Part shown: positions 1 through 10,489 of the stretch, one piece after another
How positions within the stretch are numbered: position 1 is the first letter of the stretch
Layout: every line of letters starts with the position of its first letter
NCBI RefSeq assembly: GCF_950295315.1
Contig: NC_080179.1
Coordinates: 68,907,680 to 68,971,679 of the forward strand
Direction: 5' to 3'
Length of the DNA: 64,000 nt
From: Erinaceus europaeus
Lineage: Eukaryota > Chordata > Mammalia > Eulipotyphla > Erinaceidae
Notes under the pieces: generated by a model
Databases searched by the model: none
Told to the model about the DNA's origin: nothing
Seen by the model: the letters and a program-made list of their open reading frames with translations, nothing else
Translations under genes and position numbers: made by a program

Positions 1-37
1 GTCCAATGCTTTATCAACTGCACCACCTCCCGGACCA
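1..37 (-). repeat. SINE-C head, cut by window edge
   Basis: The reverse complement starts with ggtccgggaggtggtgcag and continues as a tRNA-like A box, matching the head of the complete SINE-C copy at 17491. Only the 5' head of the element lies in the window. Confidence 0.65.
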
Positions 38-755
38 CGGAAAGGGAAACTATTAATGACAGACTTAACACAGCAGCTGAGGGAAAAAAAAACAACAACA
101 ACAACAAAAAACACTAAATTTTTGTGTCAAGTTTTCCCAGTGAGAAGGAAGTTCTTCAGTACACAAAGGGCCCTATAATTCGCAGGTCACTCTCAGATCA
201 ACTTTATAGAGATGAGGGTTTTCAGTCAGTAAAGCTTTGACTAGAGGAGTTTGTCAAGCAGTAACTGGTTGAGCTTCGATTCTAGTTTCTAGTTGGCTCC
301 TGGTCACCATTTTTGTTTTAACTCCTTCTTGGAATGTGTCTGAACATGTCTGGATGTGCCTAAGACCTGATTCTCAGCTGCCTCCCTGTTCTTCCCTAGG
401 CTATTTGACAATAAAAGACTGCACACTTCTTCATATTTCATATTGCTGTCTCCCCTTTTTGATTAACATCTTTTCTCCAACTAGTATTGATGATCAGTAG
501 GGAAAATTCCACAGTCTTTGGGTTAACTTACCCTATGAGATCATTTATCAACTTAGAGAAACCTCACAGTGCCAGAATGATTCTGTCCCAGGAAGTCATG
601 TCTCTAATAATAGAGGGGATATTTAAATATTGGTACAATGGAGATGCATCTTGGGCTTATAGACCACATTTGACTAACAAGGAGATTGGTATAATGCCCC
701 CCAGGAAAGTCAGAGAAAAAAATTTCCATTATATCATAATGTTATTATTTCCTTT
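38..755. other. Unique sequence, no gene seen
   Basis: AT-rich sequence with no recognised repeat. A 93-codon frame at 487-768 lacks any recognisable domain and runs into an A/T-rich stretch, so I treat it as chance. Confidence 0.5.
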
Positions 756-1250
756 CCTCTTTTTTTAAAATAACTTTATTGAAGATTTGTAAGATGTTTG
801 TTGCCACATGTGTAAAGTTTCTTATTTCCCCATTATAGATGCACATAAACCACACTCATCATCAGTTGATACCTTTTTTAAGAAATATTTTTATTTATTT
901 ACATTTTAGATAGAGGTAAATTGGAAGGGGAGAGAAAGATAGGGAGAGAGACAGAGAGAAACCTGCAGCCCTACTTCACCACCTATGAAGTTTCCTCCCT
1001 GCAGGTGGGCACCAGGGGCTTGAGCCCGGGTTCTTGCGCACTGTAATGTGTGTGCTTATCTAGGTGCACCACTGCCTGGGTCCCCAATTGATAGCTTTCT
1101 CCACCATTATGCATTGTCGATCACCTACCACCTTCAAGACCCTTCTACCTCCCTCCAGTATCCCTCCATTTGATCCAATAAGCCATAGGTAATTAAAGTT
1201 TCACTCTGTATTTTGCTTTTTTGTTGTTTGTTTGTTTTTTATAGTCTCTG
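756..1250 (-). repeat. Old L1-like 3' region, interrupted by a SINE
   Basis: T-rich sequence resembling the antisense of a decayed L1 3' end (aactttattgaag, then pyrimidine-rich text with several ccctcc runs) lies on both sides of the SINE at 877-1085. Family and borders are uncertain. Confidence 0.35.
877..1085 (-). repeat. SINE-B, minus strand
   Basis: Read on the minus strand it has the tRNA-like head (aggcagtggtgcacctaga), a B-box region (gggctcaagcccctggtg) and the pyrimidine-rich middle, and ends in an A/T-rich tail. It is flanked by a decayed target-site duplication, agttgataccttt at 864-876 and aattgatagcttt at 1086-1098. Confidence 0.85.
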
Positions 1251-1420
1251 TGATGAAAGATGCTTGTGGAGGGTCTCTAGCTTGGTTTATGGTCAACGAC
1301 CATGTGAACGACCATGACCCTGAACTGGGTTGAGGTACACGGAATGTAAGCATTTTTAACAGAATAAAAATATATAAATGGTACAGGACAGTTAATAACC
1401 CTGTTCATAAAATTGCCTTA

Positions 1421-1610
1421 GTGGCACACCTGCTTAAGTGCACATGCTACCATGTGCAACAACTTGGGCTTGAGCTCTAGCTCCTCACTTGCAGGGGAGA
1501 AGCTTCAGTGAAGCAAGTACTGCAGGCGTCTCTCTTTCTCTCTACTATATAGCCCTTCCTCTCTCAATTTTTCTGTCTCATATCAAATAAAGGGGAAAAA
1601 AATAGGGAAA
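1421..1610 (+). repeat. SINE-B, plus strand
   Basis: Contains the head gtggcacacctgcttaag, the body gcaggggagaagcttcag and the CT-rich middle. The target-site duplication is aattgcctta at 1411-1420 and aaatgcctta at 1611-1620. Divergent from the other copies, so probably old. Confidence 0.8.
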
Positions 1611-1620
1611 AAATGCCTTA

Positions 1621-2555
1621 ATTCTTGAAAGCAATCAATAATAAATAATAATAATGACAATAACAGTTGTTAAATTGAAGTAATAAAGCACAAATTTGTT
1701 CTGGCCGTCTAAAGATTTTGGCTAATCTTTAGATCTTAGAATTCTTTATTTCTGCCACGATAAAGAATTATAATTCAAATACAATATGAGGTATTGGCAC
1801 TGGTACATACCTCTTCACACATCGGGCTTCAAAGAGACAATGCAGACGTGTGGTGGTTTGGAACAGAGTGAACAAGGGGATCTGAAGACCTCTGTTGAAA
1901 CTGTATGACTCTCCAGTTGGCCCTGAAATTATTTTTATAGTATCGTTGATGTATTTATCCCTAGAACCTACAACCTACAATACACTATAATGTAGCAACA
2001 GTAAGAAAAAAAGAGAGTATTTTTCAGTTTTGAGTCCCATCCAACAAAACACAATTTAGCATACCACATAAACCTACTTTGTTTTAATATTTCTCTTTTC
2101 ACAAGGACATATTACAAATATTCTAACACTTTAAGAGGTCTTCTGGAAATTCTTTAAGATTGCTTCATTTAGTATTTGGTTCTGTGAACTGTGTTAAAAA
2201 TATCAAAATATCTTAGAATGATTGGTTAAAATAACATAATAGATCATCGTAAAATATTATCCAGTTATCTATTTAATCCAAGTGACAATGAAAGCAAAAT
2301 TTTGCTCTTTAAAAGTCAAAGACTAGATTTACTTAAAGTAATCAAAAGACCTGATGGTAATAATGGCTTGAAGCATATGACATTGTTTTGGTAATGCAAA
2401 ATGTCCATCTAGGTAGATTTCTTAAATAATTTACAGTTTGTTATTAAAAACTGAGCACTCTTAGAAAATACTGTGCTTTTAGCTCTAGAAATTCAAGTCT
2501 GGTTTTTGCATGGTTATGCTTTTTCTTTTTCTTACTATTAAGATTCTTTTTTAAA
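1621..2555. other. Unique AT-rich sequence
   Basis: No recognised repeat, RNA gene or credible reading frame. Homopolymer-poor and strongly AT-rich. Confidence 0.5.
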
Positions 2556-2713
2556 TTTTTAATTCTAATTAATAGGGGGTTACAGTACTTTAATTTTACA
2601 GTGTGTAGTTCAACACCACACCCACCGCCAAAGTTCTGCGTTCCCATCTTCCCATCTCCCAAAGAGAACCACATAGTTCATAGTTCTTACAAGTCTTAGA
2701 AGCAGCTTGATTG

Positions 2714-2719
<6 letters not shown>

Positions 2720-2746
<27 letters not shown>
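2720..2746. repeat. (GT)n microsatellite
   Basis: About 13 GT units inside the old L1. Confidence 0.9.
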
Positions 2747-2748
<2 letters not shown>

Positions 2749-2984
2749 CTGCTTACAAATTCATGTGTATCGATTCTCTAGATTCCACATATGAGTGAAA
2801 CCATCTGGCATTTGTCTTTCATCTCTTTCTTTACTTATTTCACTAAGCAGAATGATTATGCTGTTGATATTGAAGGTTACTTTCTACATCCTTTTGACAA
2901 TTTCATATTATGAAGTTTGACTGTATAACATTTCCTATTTCTCACTCAGCCTTTTCCCACTCACACCATGATATAACTAGTTTT

Positions 2985-3194
2985 CCTTTTTCATTTTACT
3001 TTTTTAAATTATCATAGGACACAGAGAAAGTGAAAAGGGAGCGGGAAATAGGAAGAGAAAGAAAAAAAAAAAGAGATCCCTGCAGCACTGCTCCACCACT
3101 TGTGACCCTCTCCCTGTAGGTGGAGACCTGGGGCTTGGACCTGGGGCTTGAGGAAGGTAACATGTGCTCAACCAGGTGTGCCACCACCTGCCCC
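2985..3194 (-). repeat. SINE-B, minus strand, nested in L1
   Basis: Minus-strand head ggggcaggtggtggcacac and body ccacctacagggagagggtc. The target-site duplication is ataactagtttt at 2973-2984 and ataaccagtttt at 3195-3206 (one mismatch), which shows it inserted into the surrounding L1. Part of the B-box region is duplicated (ggggcttggacctggggctt). Confidence 0.85.
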
Positions 3195-3240
3195 ATAACC
3201 AGTTTTAATTTAAGATGAGATTTCTCCCTTTCACGGAAGA

Positions 3241-3690
3241 CTTGTTTTTCATACAGATAACTCTTTTATTGAATTTCATGTGAATATGGAGCTGAGGTTT
3301 ATCATTGGGGTTCGGTGCCAGCGTGATTACACCACTCCTCATAGGCATATAGATATATATATTTTCCTTTCTCTAGATAGAAGATGGAATACAGAGTTAT
3401 GTATAGATATATAAGGGGGAGTGCATATGCTTCATATACTCTTCCATAAGCAATCTATTTTACTGTGCAATCATATATTAAATGAAATGTTTTGAGACTA
3501 GATAGATTCTAAATATGACTTACATATGGTAAGTTATGATACTTAGGGTAAAAAAACAACAACATCTTTTCAAATGGGAGTAAACTAAAGTCTATTTTCC
3601 AAGATAAAATCCTTCTCAGCCATATTTTGAGAACAATTTATTGAAATGGTTGAGAGTGAGACAGAAAAAACTCTTCTTTTAGAAAAAAAT
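3241..3690. other. Unique sequence
   Basis: AT-rich text without a recognised repeat or gene. Confidence 0.4.
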
Positions 3691-3697
3691 AGTATAT

Positions 3698-3775
3698 TTT
3701 ATTTGTTTTTTATTGTGGAGGATTAATGGTTTACAATAGATGCAGCTGTTGGTACATGTGCCAGGTGTCTCAGTT
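3698..3775 (-). repeat. Short L1 3' tip, minus strand
   Basis: Antisense of the L1 3' terminus: ttattgtggaggattaatgg followed by tttacaatag and gttggtacatg, matching the 3' ends at 45815 and 62970. Severely 5'-truncated. Confidence 0.65.
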
Positions 3776-4332
3776 CTGTGTGTTTTTTTTCTTACATGAG
3801 CACAAAAGATGAATAGGCAGTAGTGATAAAAAGCAAAACATCAAGAGGAAAACAAGGACATAGATGGACTGAGAGCACTTTTCTGAGTCACTAATTTGTT
3901 GACCCTAATCAACTTTGAATGAAATTATTTTCCTTTTTTTCTTGAAATCTGTGTTTTTCGGAGGGAAAAGAGAGGGAGTAGGAGAAAAGAGGGCAGCGGG
4001 AGGACACCGCTTGGTGGAATGGCTCAGAAACTGTGCTGGCTGGGTTCCATACACACCACAGCTATACGCTGACACATCTTCCAGTACCAGGAACCAATGT
4101 TAAATCAATAAAAATGGGCACCACAAGGACAGATTCTGGAAGTTCCCCTATTGGTCATTGAACTTTTACAGTCACTACTGGTGCTATTGGTCCAGTGAAT
4201 CAAAAATCCACAAAAGTCAGAGCGTAGTATTTTAGAAGATGTTGTTACAGTACTTTCATCTTAGTGAAAAAGTCCCTAGGACTTCTTTACATTTTTTCTT
4301 CATTTCTATTTTTACTTCCAGTAGAATTCTGT
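3776..4332. other. Unique sequence 5' of the young L1
   Basis: No gene or repeat recognised. A 62-codon frame at 3915-4103 has no recognisable feature. Confidence 0.4.
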
Positions 4333-4506
4333 AAGAATTTAGTTGGATAACCAAAATAAATAAAAAGCTTGTCAAACTCAACCACAAGAAAACAAATAAC
4401 CCCATCCAAAAATGGGGAGAGAACATGGACAGAATATTCACCACAGAAGAGATCCAAAAGGCTGAGAAACACATGAAAAAATGTTCCAAGATACCACTTC
4501 ACTCCT

Positions 4507-4932
4507 GTGAGAATGTCACACATCAGAAAAGGTAGCAGCAACAAATGCTGGAGAGGTTGTGGGATCAAAGGAACCCTCCTGCACTGCTGGTGGGAATGTA
4601 AATTGGTCCAACCTCTGTGGAGAACGGTCTGGAGAACTCTCAGACGGCTACAAATGGACCTACCCTATGATCCTGATCCTGCAATTCCTCTCCTGGGGAT
4701 ATATCCTAAGGAACCCAACACACCCATCCAAAAAGATCTGTGTACACATATGTTCTTAGCAGCTCAATTTGTAATAGCCAAAACCTGGAAGCAACCCAGG
4801 TGTCCAACAACAGATGAGTGGCTGAGCGAGTTGTGGTCTATATACATAATGGAATACTACTCAGCTATAAAAAATGGTGACTTCACCGTTTTCAGCCAAT
4901 CTTGGATGGACCTTGAAAAAAATTCATGTTAA
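4507..4932 (+). pseudogene. L1 ORF2 C-terminal fragment
   Basis: A 141-codon open frame that corresponds to the C-terminal end of the L1 ORF2 protein, downstream of the endonuclease and reverse transcriptase domains, which are absent. Visible family landmarks are the cysteine-rich start (CWRGCG), [34 protein letters not shown] and [12 protein letters not shown]. The match to the well-known L1 C-terminus is clear from those motifs. There is no native start codon for ORF2 here, and the preceding ORF2 section carries the small deletion noted for the parent element, so this is a dead fragment and not a gene. It ends at a normal ORF2-like stop shortly before the 3' UTR. Confidence 0.9.
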
Positions 4933-5069
4933 GTGAAATAATTCAGAAACAGAAGGATGAATATGGGATGATCCCACTCTCTGCCAGAAGTTGAAAAACA
5001 AGATCAGAAGAGAAAACACAAGGAGAACCTGAACTGGAATTGGTGTATTGCACCAAAGTTAAAAGACTC

Positions 5070-5090
5070 TGGGGTGGGTGGGTGGGGAGA
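5070..5090 (+). repeat. G-quadruplex-type tract in L1 3' UTR
   Basis: Four G runs with single-T spacers (ggggtgggtgggtgggg), a canonical G4 pattern. The same position in the L1 copies at 53027 (plus) and 50553 (minus) also holds such a tract. L1 3' UTR G4 motifs are known in other mammals. Confidence 0.8.
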
Positions 5091-5498
5091 ATATAGATCC
5101 AAGAAGGATGACAGAGGAACTAGTGGGGGTTGTATTGTTATATGGAAAACTGGCAAATGTTGTGCATGTAGAAACTATTGTATTTATTGTAGAATGTAAA
5201 ACATTAATTCCCCAATAAAGAAATTTAAAAAAAAAGAATTTAGTTGGAGAGTTCATTACATTTTTCCTAGGTATAATAAGCAATTTAACTTTTCAATTCA
5301 GTATGACTCAGCCACAAAACTTTCTTCATGTTAGAGCTTAGCCAAGATGCGTACTGGTTATAATTCTCATACAAGACATGACAAGAGGAATGACCCAGTG
5401 CAAATCAACAGCTTTCAGCTAAAGCCTTAGTTCTCTTGGACACAGAGACATAACTTAGGAGGGCTAAGCTCTGGTGGTACTGGATCTTTCCCATCTTT

Positions 5499-5716
5499 TT
5501 TTTTTTATTTTATTTATTTATTTATTTATTTTCCCTTTTGTTGACCTTTTTATTTTTGTCATAGTTATTGTTCTTATTGATGTTGTCGTTGTTAGGACAG
5601 AGAGAGATGGAGAGAGAAGGGGAAGACAGAGAGGGAGAGGAGAAAGACAGACACCTGCAGACCTGCTTCATCATCAGTGGATCTTATGCTTAACTGCTGC
5701 GCTACCGCCCACCACC
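5499..5716 (-). repeat. SINE-A, minus, internally deleted
   Basis: Tail tttatttatttatttatttt, then ttgttaggacagagagag and acctgcagacctgcttcat. About 80 bp of the tRNA-like section between the body and the head is missing; the head is only taactgctgcgctaccgccc. Flanks share ccatcttt and ctcatcttt. Confidence 0.8.
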
Positions 5717-5727
5717 CTCATCTTTCT

Positions 5728-6155
5728 TTTGGAGGCAGCAAACACTCTAATAGTTTAAAGGTTGTTCCCCTTATACTAAGTCTGTGGATTTTTCGGTTTC
5801 TAAAATTTTCTTAAAATTGGTGCTGGTGAAGGTGTGTGACTGTAGAGGGAATGAGTAAGAAGAAATGTAAGCTTGAAAGAGGTCTCACCTGGAATGGAAT
5901 TGAGTGAGACTCAAAACTGGCACGGGCTGATTAGGTGCCGCCATCATTCAAATGCTTTTGCAATTGTGGGGAAGTGGGAAGGCTTGATGTCTCCGTTGCT
6001 TTCAGAGTTTTTAATAATGTATTTAGAATCGCCTAGACTTTTTGCAGTAAGCATAAAATCCCTTACAGGAGTCTGGGATAGTGTTGGGTCTTTTGGACAA
6101 GGAAATTGGCTGGCGGGTTTGTCTAGTACGCTATTTGGTGTATATATGTATGTGT
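5728..6155. other. Unique sequence
   Basis: A 131-codon plus frame (5873-6268) lies mostly here but runs on into the SINE that follows. It has no recognisable domain and I do not call it a gene. Confidence 0.4.
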
Positions 6156-6159
6156 TTGT

Positions 6160-6428
6160 CACCATGATTATAGCTAGGGCTTGGTGCCTGCATTATGAAT
6201 CCACTGTTCCCAGTGGCCATTTTTGCCATATTTTTTTTTCTCTTTTTATTTGGCAGGACAGAGAGTAACTGAGAGGGGACAGAGAGACATAGAGAAAGAC
6301 AGACATCTGCAAACCTGCTTCACTGTTTATGAAGGGTTCCCCTTGCAGGTGGGGAGTTGGGGCTCAGACCCAGGATTTTGAGCATGGTGATATGTATACC
6401 TAGCCAGGTGTGCTACCACCCAGCCCCC
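6160..6428 (-). repeat. SINE-B, minus, long 3' form
   Basis: Head on the minus strand ggggctgggtggtagcacac; body acctgcaaggggaaccct; then the 3' extension seen antisense as gggcttggtgcctgcattat. No clear TSD found. Confidence 0.75.
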
Positions 6429-6429
6429 T

Positions 6430-7069
6430 AAATGTATAATTTGAGCAGTTGTTCTTTTTTTGGCATTTTGGACCACTCTGGAAAGTGGTTCAGCAAGAAT
6501 GGCTTCTCTTAGTGATCCAGTTTGATTTTTTGCTGATTAATAACATTAACAAACTCTTTGCCTAAAGAATGAGGTATAATGCTATGTTAGTATTATAATT
6601 ACTACCTTTAATACCTGGATATTGTTTAAATATATTTTAGTTTTGAACTTTTCAAAATAATCAAGATTATTTTCACGATATTTTTGAGATAATTATTATG
6701 TCTCTTTTCCCATTAATGCTTTTATGGAAGACCTCAGGGCTGGATTATGCAGAACTATAGTTCTTTCTCCTCAGCATCAGTCCATCCTCATTCTCAGCTT
6801 TTCCACTGAGTGTTTCTTTTCCACTCTCACACTTTTGGAAGGCTTTTCTAATCTCACTTATTTATAGGCTACACTCTTGGAGCAAAGCATACTGTTGCTC
6901 ATATATGCTACTTGGCAGTCTAGGGCTCTTCTGCTATAAAAGAGGATTGGATTCTTGTCTTTTCTGAACCTCAGACCAAATGTTTCAGACTGATGGTATA
7001 TTCCTCACTCAGTTTGACTTCCCCCAGATTCTGCTTCCTTGCTGCTTAGCCCTTCACAAAGCAAACTTG

Positions 7070-7070
<1 letters not shown>
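6430..7070. other. Unique sequence
   Basis: No repeat or gene recognised. It leads into the long CA microsatellite. Confidence 0.45.
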
Positions 7071-7073
<3 letters not shown>

Positions 7074-7117
<44 letters not shown>

Positions 7118-7124
7118 ACACTCA

Positions 7125-7191
<67 letters not shown>
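7074..7191. repeat. (CA)n microsatellite, about 118 bp
   Basis: Almost pure CA with three interruptions (cacatacac, cactcac, cacatac) in the first half and a pure 3' half. The reading frames across it are artefacts. Confidence 0.97.
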
Positions 7192-7192
<1 letters not shown>

Positions 7193-7193
<1 letters not shown>

Positions 7194-7614
7194 CAGGACT
7201 GCTAAAGCCTCTTAGTGATGCTGAAACAGACTGAGGCAAACATGTAGTGCAGGGAGTGTCCCAGGGAGAAGAATTGTTTCTCAGAGCATTCTTGTTTCCT
7301 TCCAAGTGGTGTTAAGCAAATAATGCCAAGTGTAGAAAAGGACATTTGGGATTCTGTTTGCAGGACCCTTGGAAGTACTTAGTTATTTTAGAAGGCTGAG
7401 CTTAAGTATAGTAGAAAGCTTTTGAGTAGGACACGAAGACTTTAATCTGAGACATGCACATGGCAAGGGACATGTCCTCCTCAGCAAGCTACTTCCCACT
7501 TTCATTTGGACTTATTTTATATATTCTTTTTCTACCACACAGTTTATCTCTGCAATTCTGTGCCTGAATAATGACTCCACCATTCTCAAACCACATTTTT
7601 CTTTTTCTTATAAG
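7193..7614. other. Unique sequence between microsatellites
   Basis: No repeat or gene recognised. Confidence 0.4.
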
Positions 7615-7615
7615 G

Positions 7616-7688
<73 letters not shown>

Positions 7689-7835
7689 TAGAATGAAAAG
7701 GAAAGACATCTACAGCAATGCTCTACCACTCATGAAGATTCCCCCCCCCCCACCCCCTGGCAGGTGAGAACTGGGAGCTTGAACCCAGGTCTCTGCACAA
7801 GGTAATAATGTGTGTGTCTGCCTGACACTGGTTCC
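7615..7835 (-). repeat. SINE-B, minus, with (CA)n(GA)n and poly-C
   Basis: Minus-strand body and head (gcttgaacccaggtctctgc, then ctgcctgacactggttcc). The pyrimidine middle has expanded into a (CA)n run at 7618-7646 followed by (GA)n to 7685, and a run of eleven C occurs at 7741-7751 in the body where normal copies have four to six. Confidence 0.8.
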
Positions 7836-7845
7836 AGCAATGATT

Positions 7846-8180
7846 ATTTGAGTTAGATCTTATCTTTATGTCCATTTACAGATGAGAAATGGGAAGTATA
7901 AAGTTTAGAAAATGTGCCCACTGCAGCCCCGGTGCTGACGCTGACGGGATGAGGGTGTACACCTGGACTGTCAGACTCCAGGCCTGTCCCCATGCCCTCA
8001 CCTGTGGCTGTGCCTGTGGCTCAGTGACACCCTGCAGACCCACGCAGAAGGTGCTGGAACAGCCATGCCACAAGGGCTGCTGCTTTTCCAAGTAGACATC
8101 CTAGGGAACCTTCTAAGAGGGCAAGGAGTTGCCTGGGACCAGGGAGGTTTTGTACTTTCTGGGACCTTATCAACAGGTGA
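7846..8180. other. GC-richer unique segment
   Basis: Stands out in base composition from its AT-rich surroundings. It carries a 68-codon plus frame (7889-8095) with ten cysteines that I do not recognise, and an overlapping antisense frame. No splice signals or poly-A tail suggest a gene or retrocopy. Confidence 0.4.
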
Positions 8181-8187
8181 AACAACC

Positions 8188-8470
8188 CAGTGGCCTAGAG
8201 ATAGCCCACCCTGTAGAGTGCGCACTTTACTGTGTGTGAGGACCTGGGTTTGAACCACCCAGTGTTAAATGGGAACAGCCCCAGAAGAAATGCCGTGATT
8301 GCTGGGGAGCTTCTGTGGCGTCTCTCTCTTCCTCTCTGTGTCTCATTTATGTCTGGGATCAAAAGTGGGGGCAGTGCCACCAAGAAGGAAATAGGAAACA
8401 AGGTGATGCACAGTGAAGGGGACCCAGAAACACAAGCCATAAAAATACAAAGCGACTTTAAAGATTGAAA
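8188..8470 (+). repeat. SINE-D, plus strand
   Basis: tRNA-like head ggcctagagatagcccaccc, B-box-like gacctgggtttgaacc, then a CT-rich segment. The 3' border is unclear. Confidence 0.65.
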
Positions 8471-8699
8471 CTGGAGGAAGAAATGGATAGAAGATACCAT
8501 AAAAAATGGTGAGACAAGAACAGTTTAAGAAAGACTATCTTAGATGTCCTTATATATAACATATACAAATTATGTGTATACTCCTTTTATGTAGAGCACA
8601 TTTACATGCACACAGCCCTCTGTGATATTATTATATTATGGATGATATTTTCTCTCTAGTACTTTTTAATATTAAACTTTTTTATTTTTATTATTTTTA

Positions 8700-9185
8700 T
8701 CATATGTAGTATCTTCGAGATCTTTAATCTGGTGTTTGTGTTGAAGTCCTCTTGTTGCTATAGTTTCTATCTGTTATCAAATGACATGCATTTCTTTGAA
8801 AGGCAACTATTTATGGTTTCACTCATATGTGCAGTCTAAAGACCTGAAACAACAACAATAGTAAACTTGAGTAAATCAAGAAAAAGAGAAGCCTTGTTAG
8901 ATAGGAAAACTCATAAAGATGTTCACTCTGAGGTTATTTATTTTTCATTCATCTTTGGCAGTAAGCATGTATCACTTTTGGGAAATGGGTAAACAATAAA
9001 GATTTCATAAAAAAATAAAAAACTGAAACACATGAACTCATTTAAATAAGAATGCCAAATTATTGCTAAGACTTGGTGGAAACTATGGTGGTTATCCTTA
9101 GGAAGAAGAGAGGTGGGTATGGTGTGGAACTATACCCTTGTAATCTTGTAAACCATTATTAAATCACACACACATATATATACAC
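8700..9185 (+). repeat. Old L1-type 3' UTR remnant, plus
   Basis: Contains tttcactcatatgtgcagtc, the usual sequence after L1 ORF2, and ends with gtgtggaactatacccttg and cattattaaatcacac, which resemble other old 3' ends in the window. Very decayed; borders are guesses. Confidence 0.45.
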
Positions 9186-9189
9186 ACAT

Positions 9190-9575
9190 ATGTATATATA
9201 TATTTTTTAAATGGAGAGTGGGTAGAGAAGCCCCTAAACAGAGCTGAATAATAAATGATCTTCTGCCACCCTGCCCCACCCAGGCTCTAAGGCAGCCAGG
9301 CTGCAGAGGCAATGACTGCATCAGGGCTCTCCCTGTAGGAGGATGGTTTAGTTTTCCTCAGAAGGCCAGCCCACCAGTATGTGAAGCACTGTGTAGAAGG
9401 CATGCTCTGTAATTCACTCTAGCATGAGAAGGAACATCTTTTTTTCTGGGCGGGGGGGAGTAGGAGCGTCCTCATGGAAGTTGTGCTCTCTTGTGTAGGT
9501 GGGGCATGGTAACAGCTCAGTGTGGCTGGTGGCATGTGTCTATTCTCTGGGACTTCGTTCTCAGTTAAGTGGGGT
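9190..9575. other. Unique sequence
   Basis: Nothing recognised beyond a short TA/CA run at its left edge. Confidence 0.4.
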
Positions 9576-9580
9576 TAGCT

Positions 9581-9882
9581 ATTTTTTATTTTTGTTTTTT
9601 ATTGATGCCAAGGTTATTTCTGGGGCTTGCTGCCTGAAGACAAGCCTATTGCTCCTAGAGGCCATTCTCTTTCCTTCTTTTTTTTTTTTCTTTATTTGAT
9701 AGGAATGAGAGAGAGGTGGAGTGAGGAGGGAGAGATAGAGCAGGAGAGAAACAGAGAGACATCTGCAGTACTTGCTTCACCTCTCATGATCTTCCTCTCT
9801 GCAGCTGGGACCCTGGGTTTGGAACCCAGGTCACTGCAGATGGTAATGGGTTTCCTTAACCGGGCATAACACTGCCTAGCCC
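9581..9882 (-). repeat. SINE-B, minus, long 3' form
   Basis: Includes the antisense 3' extension (ttatttctggggcttgctgc, attgctcctagaggccatt), the pyrimidine middle and the head ggggctaggcagtgttatg. Probable decayed duplication around tagctatttt and gagctagtttt. Confidence 0.85.
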
Positions 9883-10030
9883 CTGGAGCTAGTTTTCAAT
9901 TATTGACATAATATCAGAGTAACAAAGTCAGCTGGGGTAAGCATGGCCCCTAGTGATTCTACCAGAAAGTTCTCCAACTGTTTGCTCTTTCTAATTTTTC
10001 TCTCATCGACTAAGCCTTCAGTCACTAGGT

Positions 10031-10397
10031 TTTATTTATTTATTTATTCATTCATTCATTCATTCATTCACTCACTCCTCCAGGGTTATCGCTGGGGCTT
10101 GGTGCCAGCACTACAAATCCACTGCTTCTGGAGGCCATTTTTTTCCCCGTTCTGTTGTCCCGTTGTTGTTTTTATTGTTATTATTGCTATTGTTGTTGCT
10201 GGGTAGGATAAAGAGAAATAAAAAGAAGAGGAGAAGACAGAGAGGGGGGAGAAAGATAGACACATGCAGACCTGCCTCCCTGCTTGTGAGGCGAACCCCC
10301 TGCAGGTGGGGAGCAGGGGCCTCGAACCGGGATCCTTACACCAGTCCCTGTGTTTTGCGCCATGTGCACTTAACTCTCTGTGCTACCAACTGGCCCT
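10031..10397 (-). repeat. SINE-A, minus, full-length long form
   Basis: From right to left: head agttggtagcacagagagtt, B-box region cccggttcgaggccc, body, the antisense tail repeats, then the 3' extension (gttatcgctggggcttggtg) and a (TTTA)n/(TTCA)n tail at 10033-10072. Confidence 0.9.
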
Positions 10398-10489
10398 CTA
10401 CTAGACAAGTTTTTAAAAATATAAAAAATATAGTTGTTCTCCCAGTCCTCCATATGATGTTTTCTTTATGCTAAATTAGTTTCCTTTAA

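Larger units (their letters stand above)
2556..3240 (-). repeat. Decayed L1 3' end, minus strand
   Basis: Antisense L1 3' UTR and final ORF2 text: ttaatagggggttacag near the 3' end, then a (GT)n run at 2720-2746, then gattccacatatgagtgaaa and tttcactaagcagaatgatt, which are the reverse of the conserved L1 end. It is interrupted by a SINE at 2985-3194. Borders are approximate. Confidence 0.7.
4348..5233 (+). mobile_element. Young 5'-truncated L1 with 15-bp TSD
   Basis: An 886-bp L1 3' end: the last part of ORF2, the 3' UTR, an aataaa signal and an A-rich tail. It is flanked by a perfect 15-bp target-site duplication, aagaatttagttgga, at 4333-4347 and 5234-5248. Compared with the sister copy at 53027 it lacks about 45 bp of ORF2 near 4492 (text jumps from ttccaag to ataccac). 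The 3' UTR carries a G-rich tract at 5070-5090. The intact duplication and close match to the other copy indicate a recent insertion. Confidence 0.95.

Noticed and set aside
4507..4932. Possible functional gene with a cysteine-rich domain
   Set aside because: It is the C-terminal end of L1 ORF2 in a 5'-truncated copy, without promoter or enzymatic domains.
7074..7191. CRISPR-like or satellite array
   Set aside because: A plain dinucleotide microsatellite; no spacer-repeat structure anywhere in the window.
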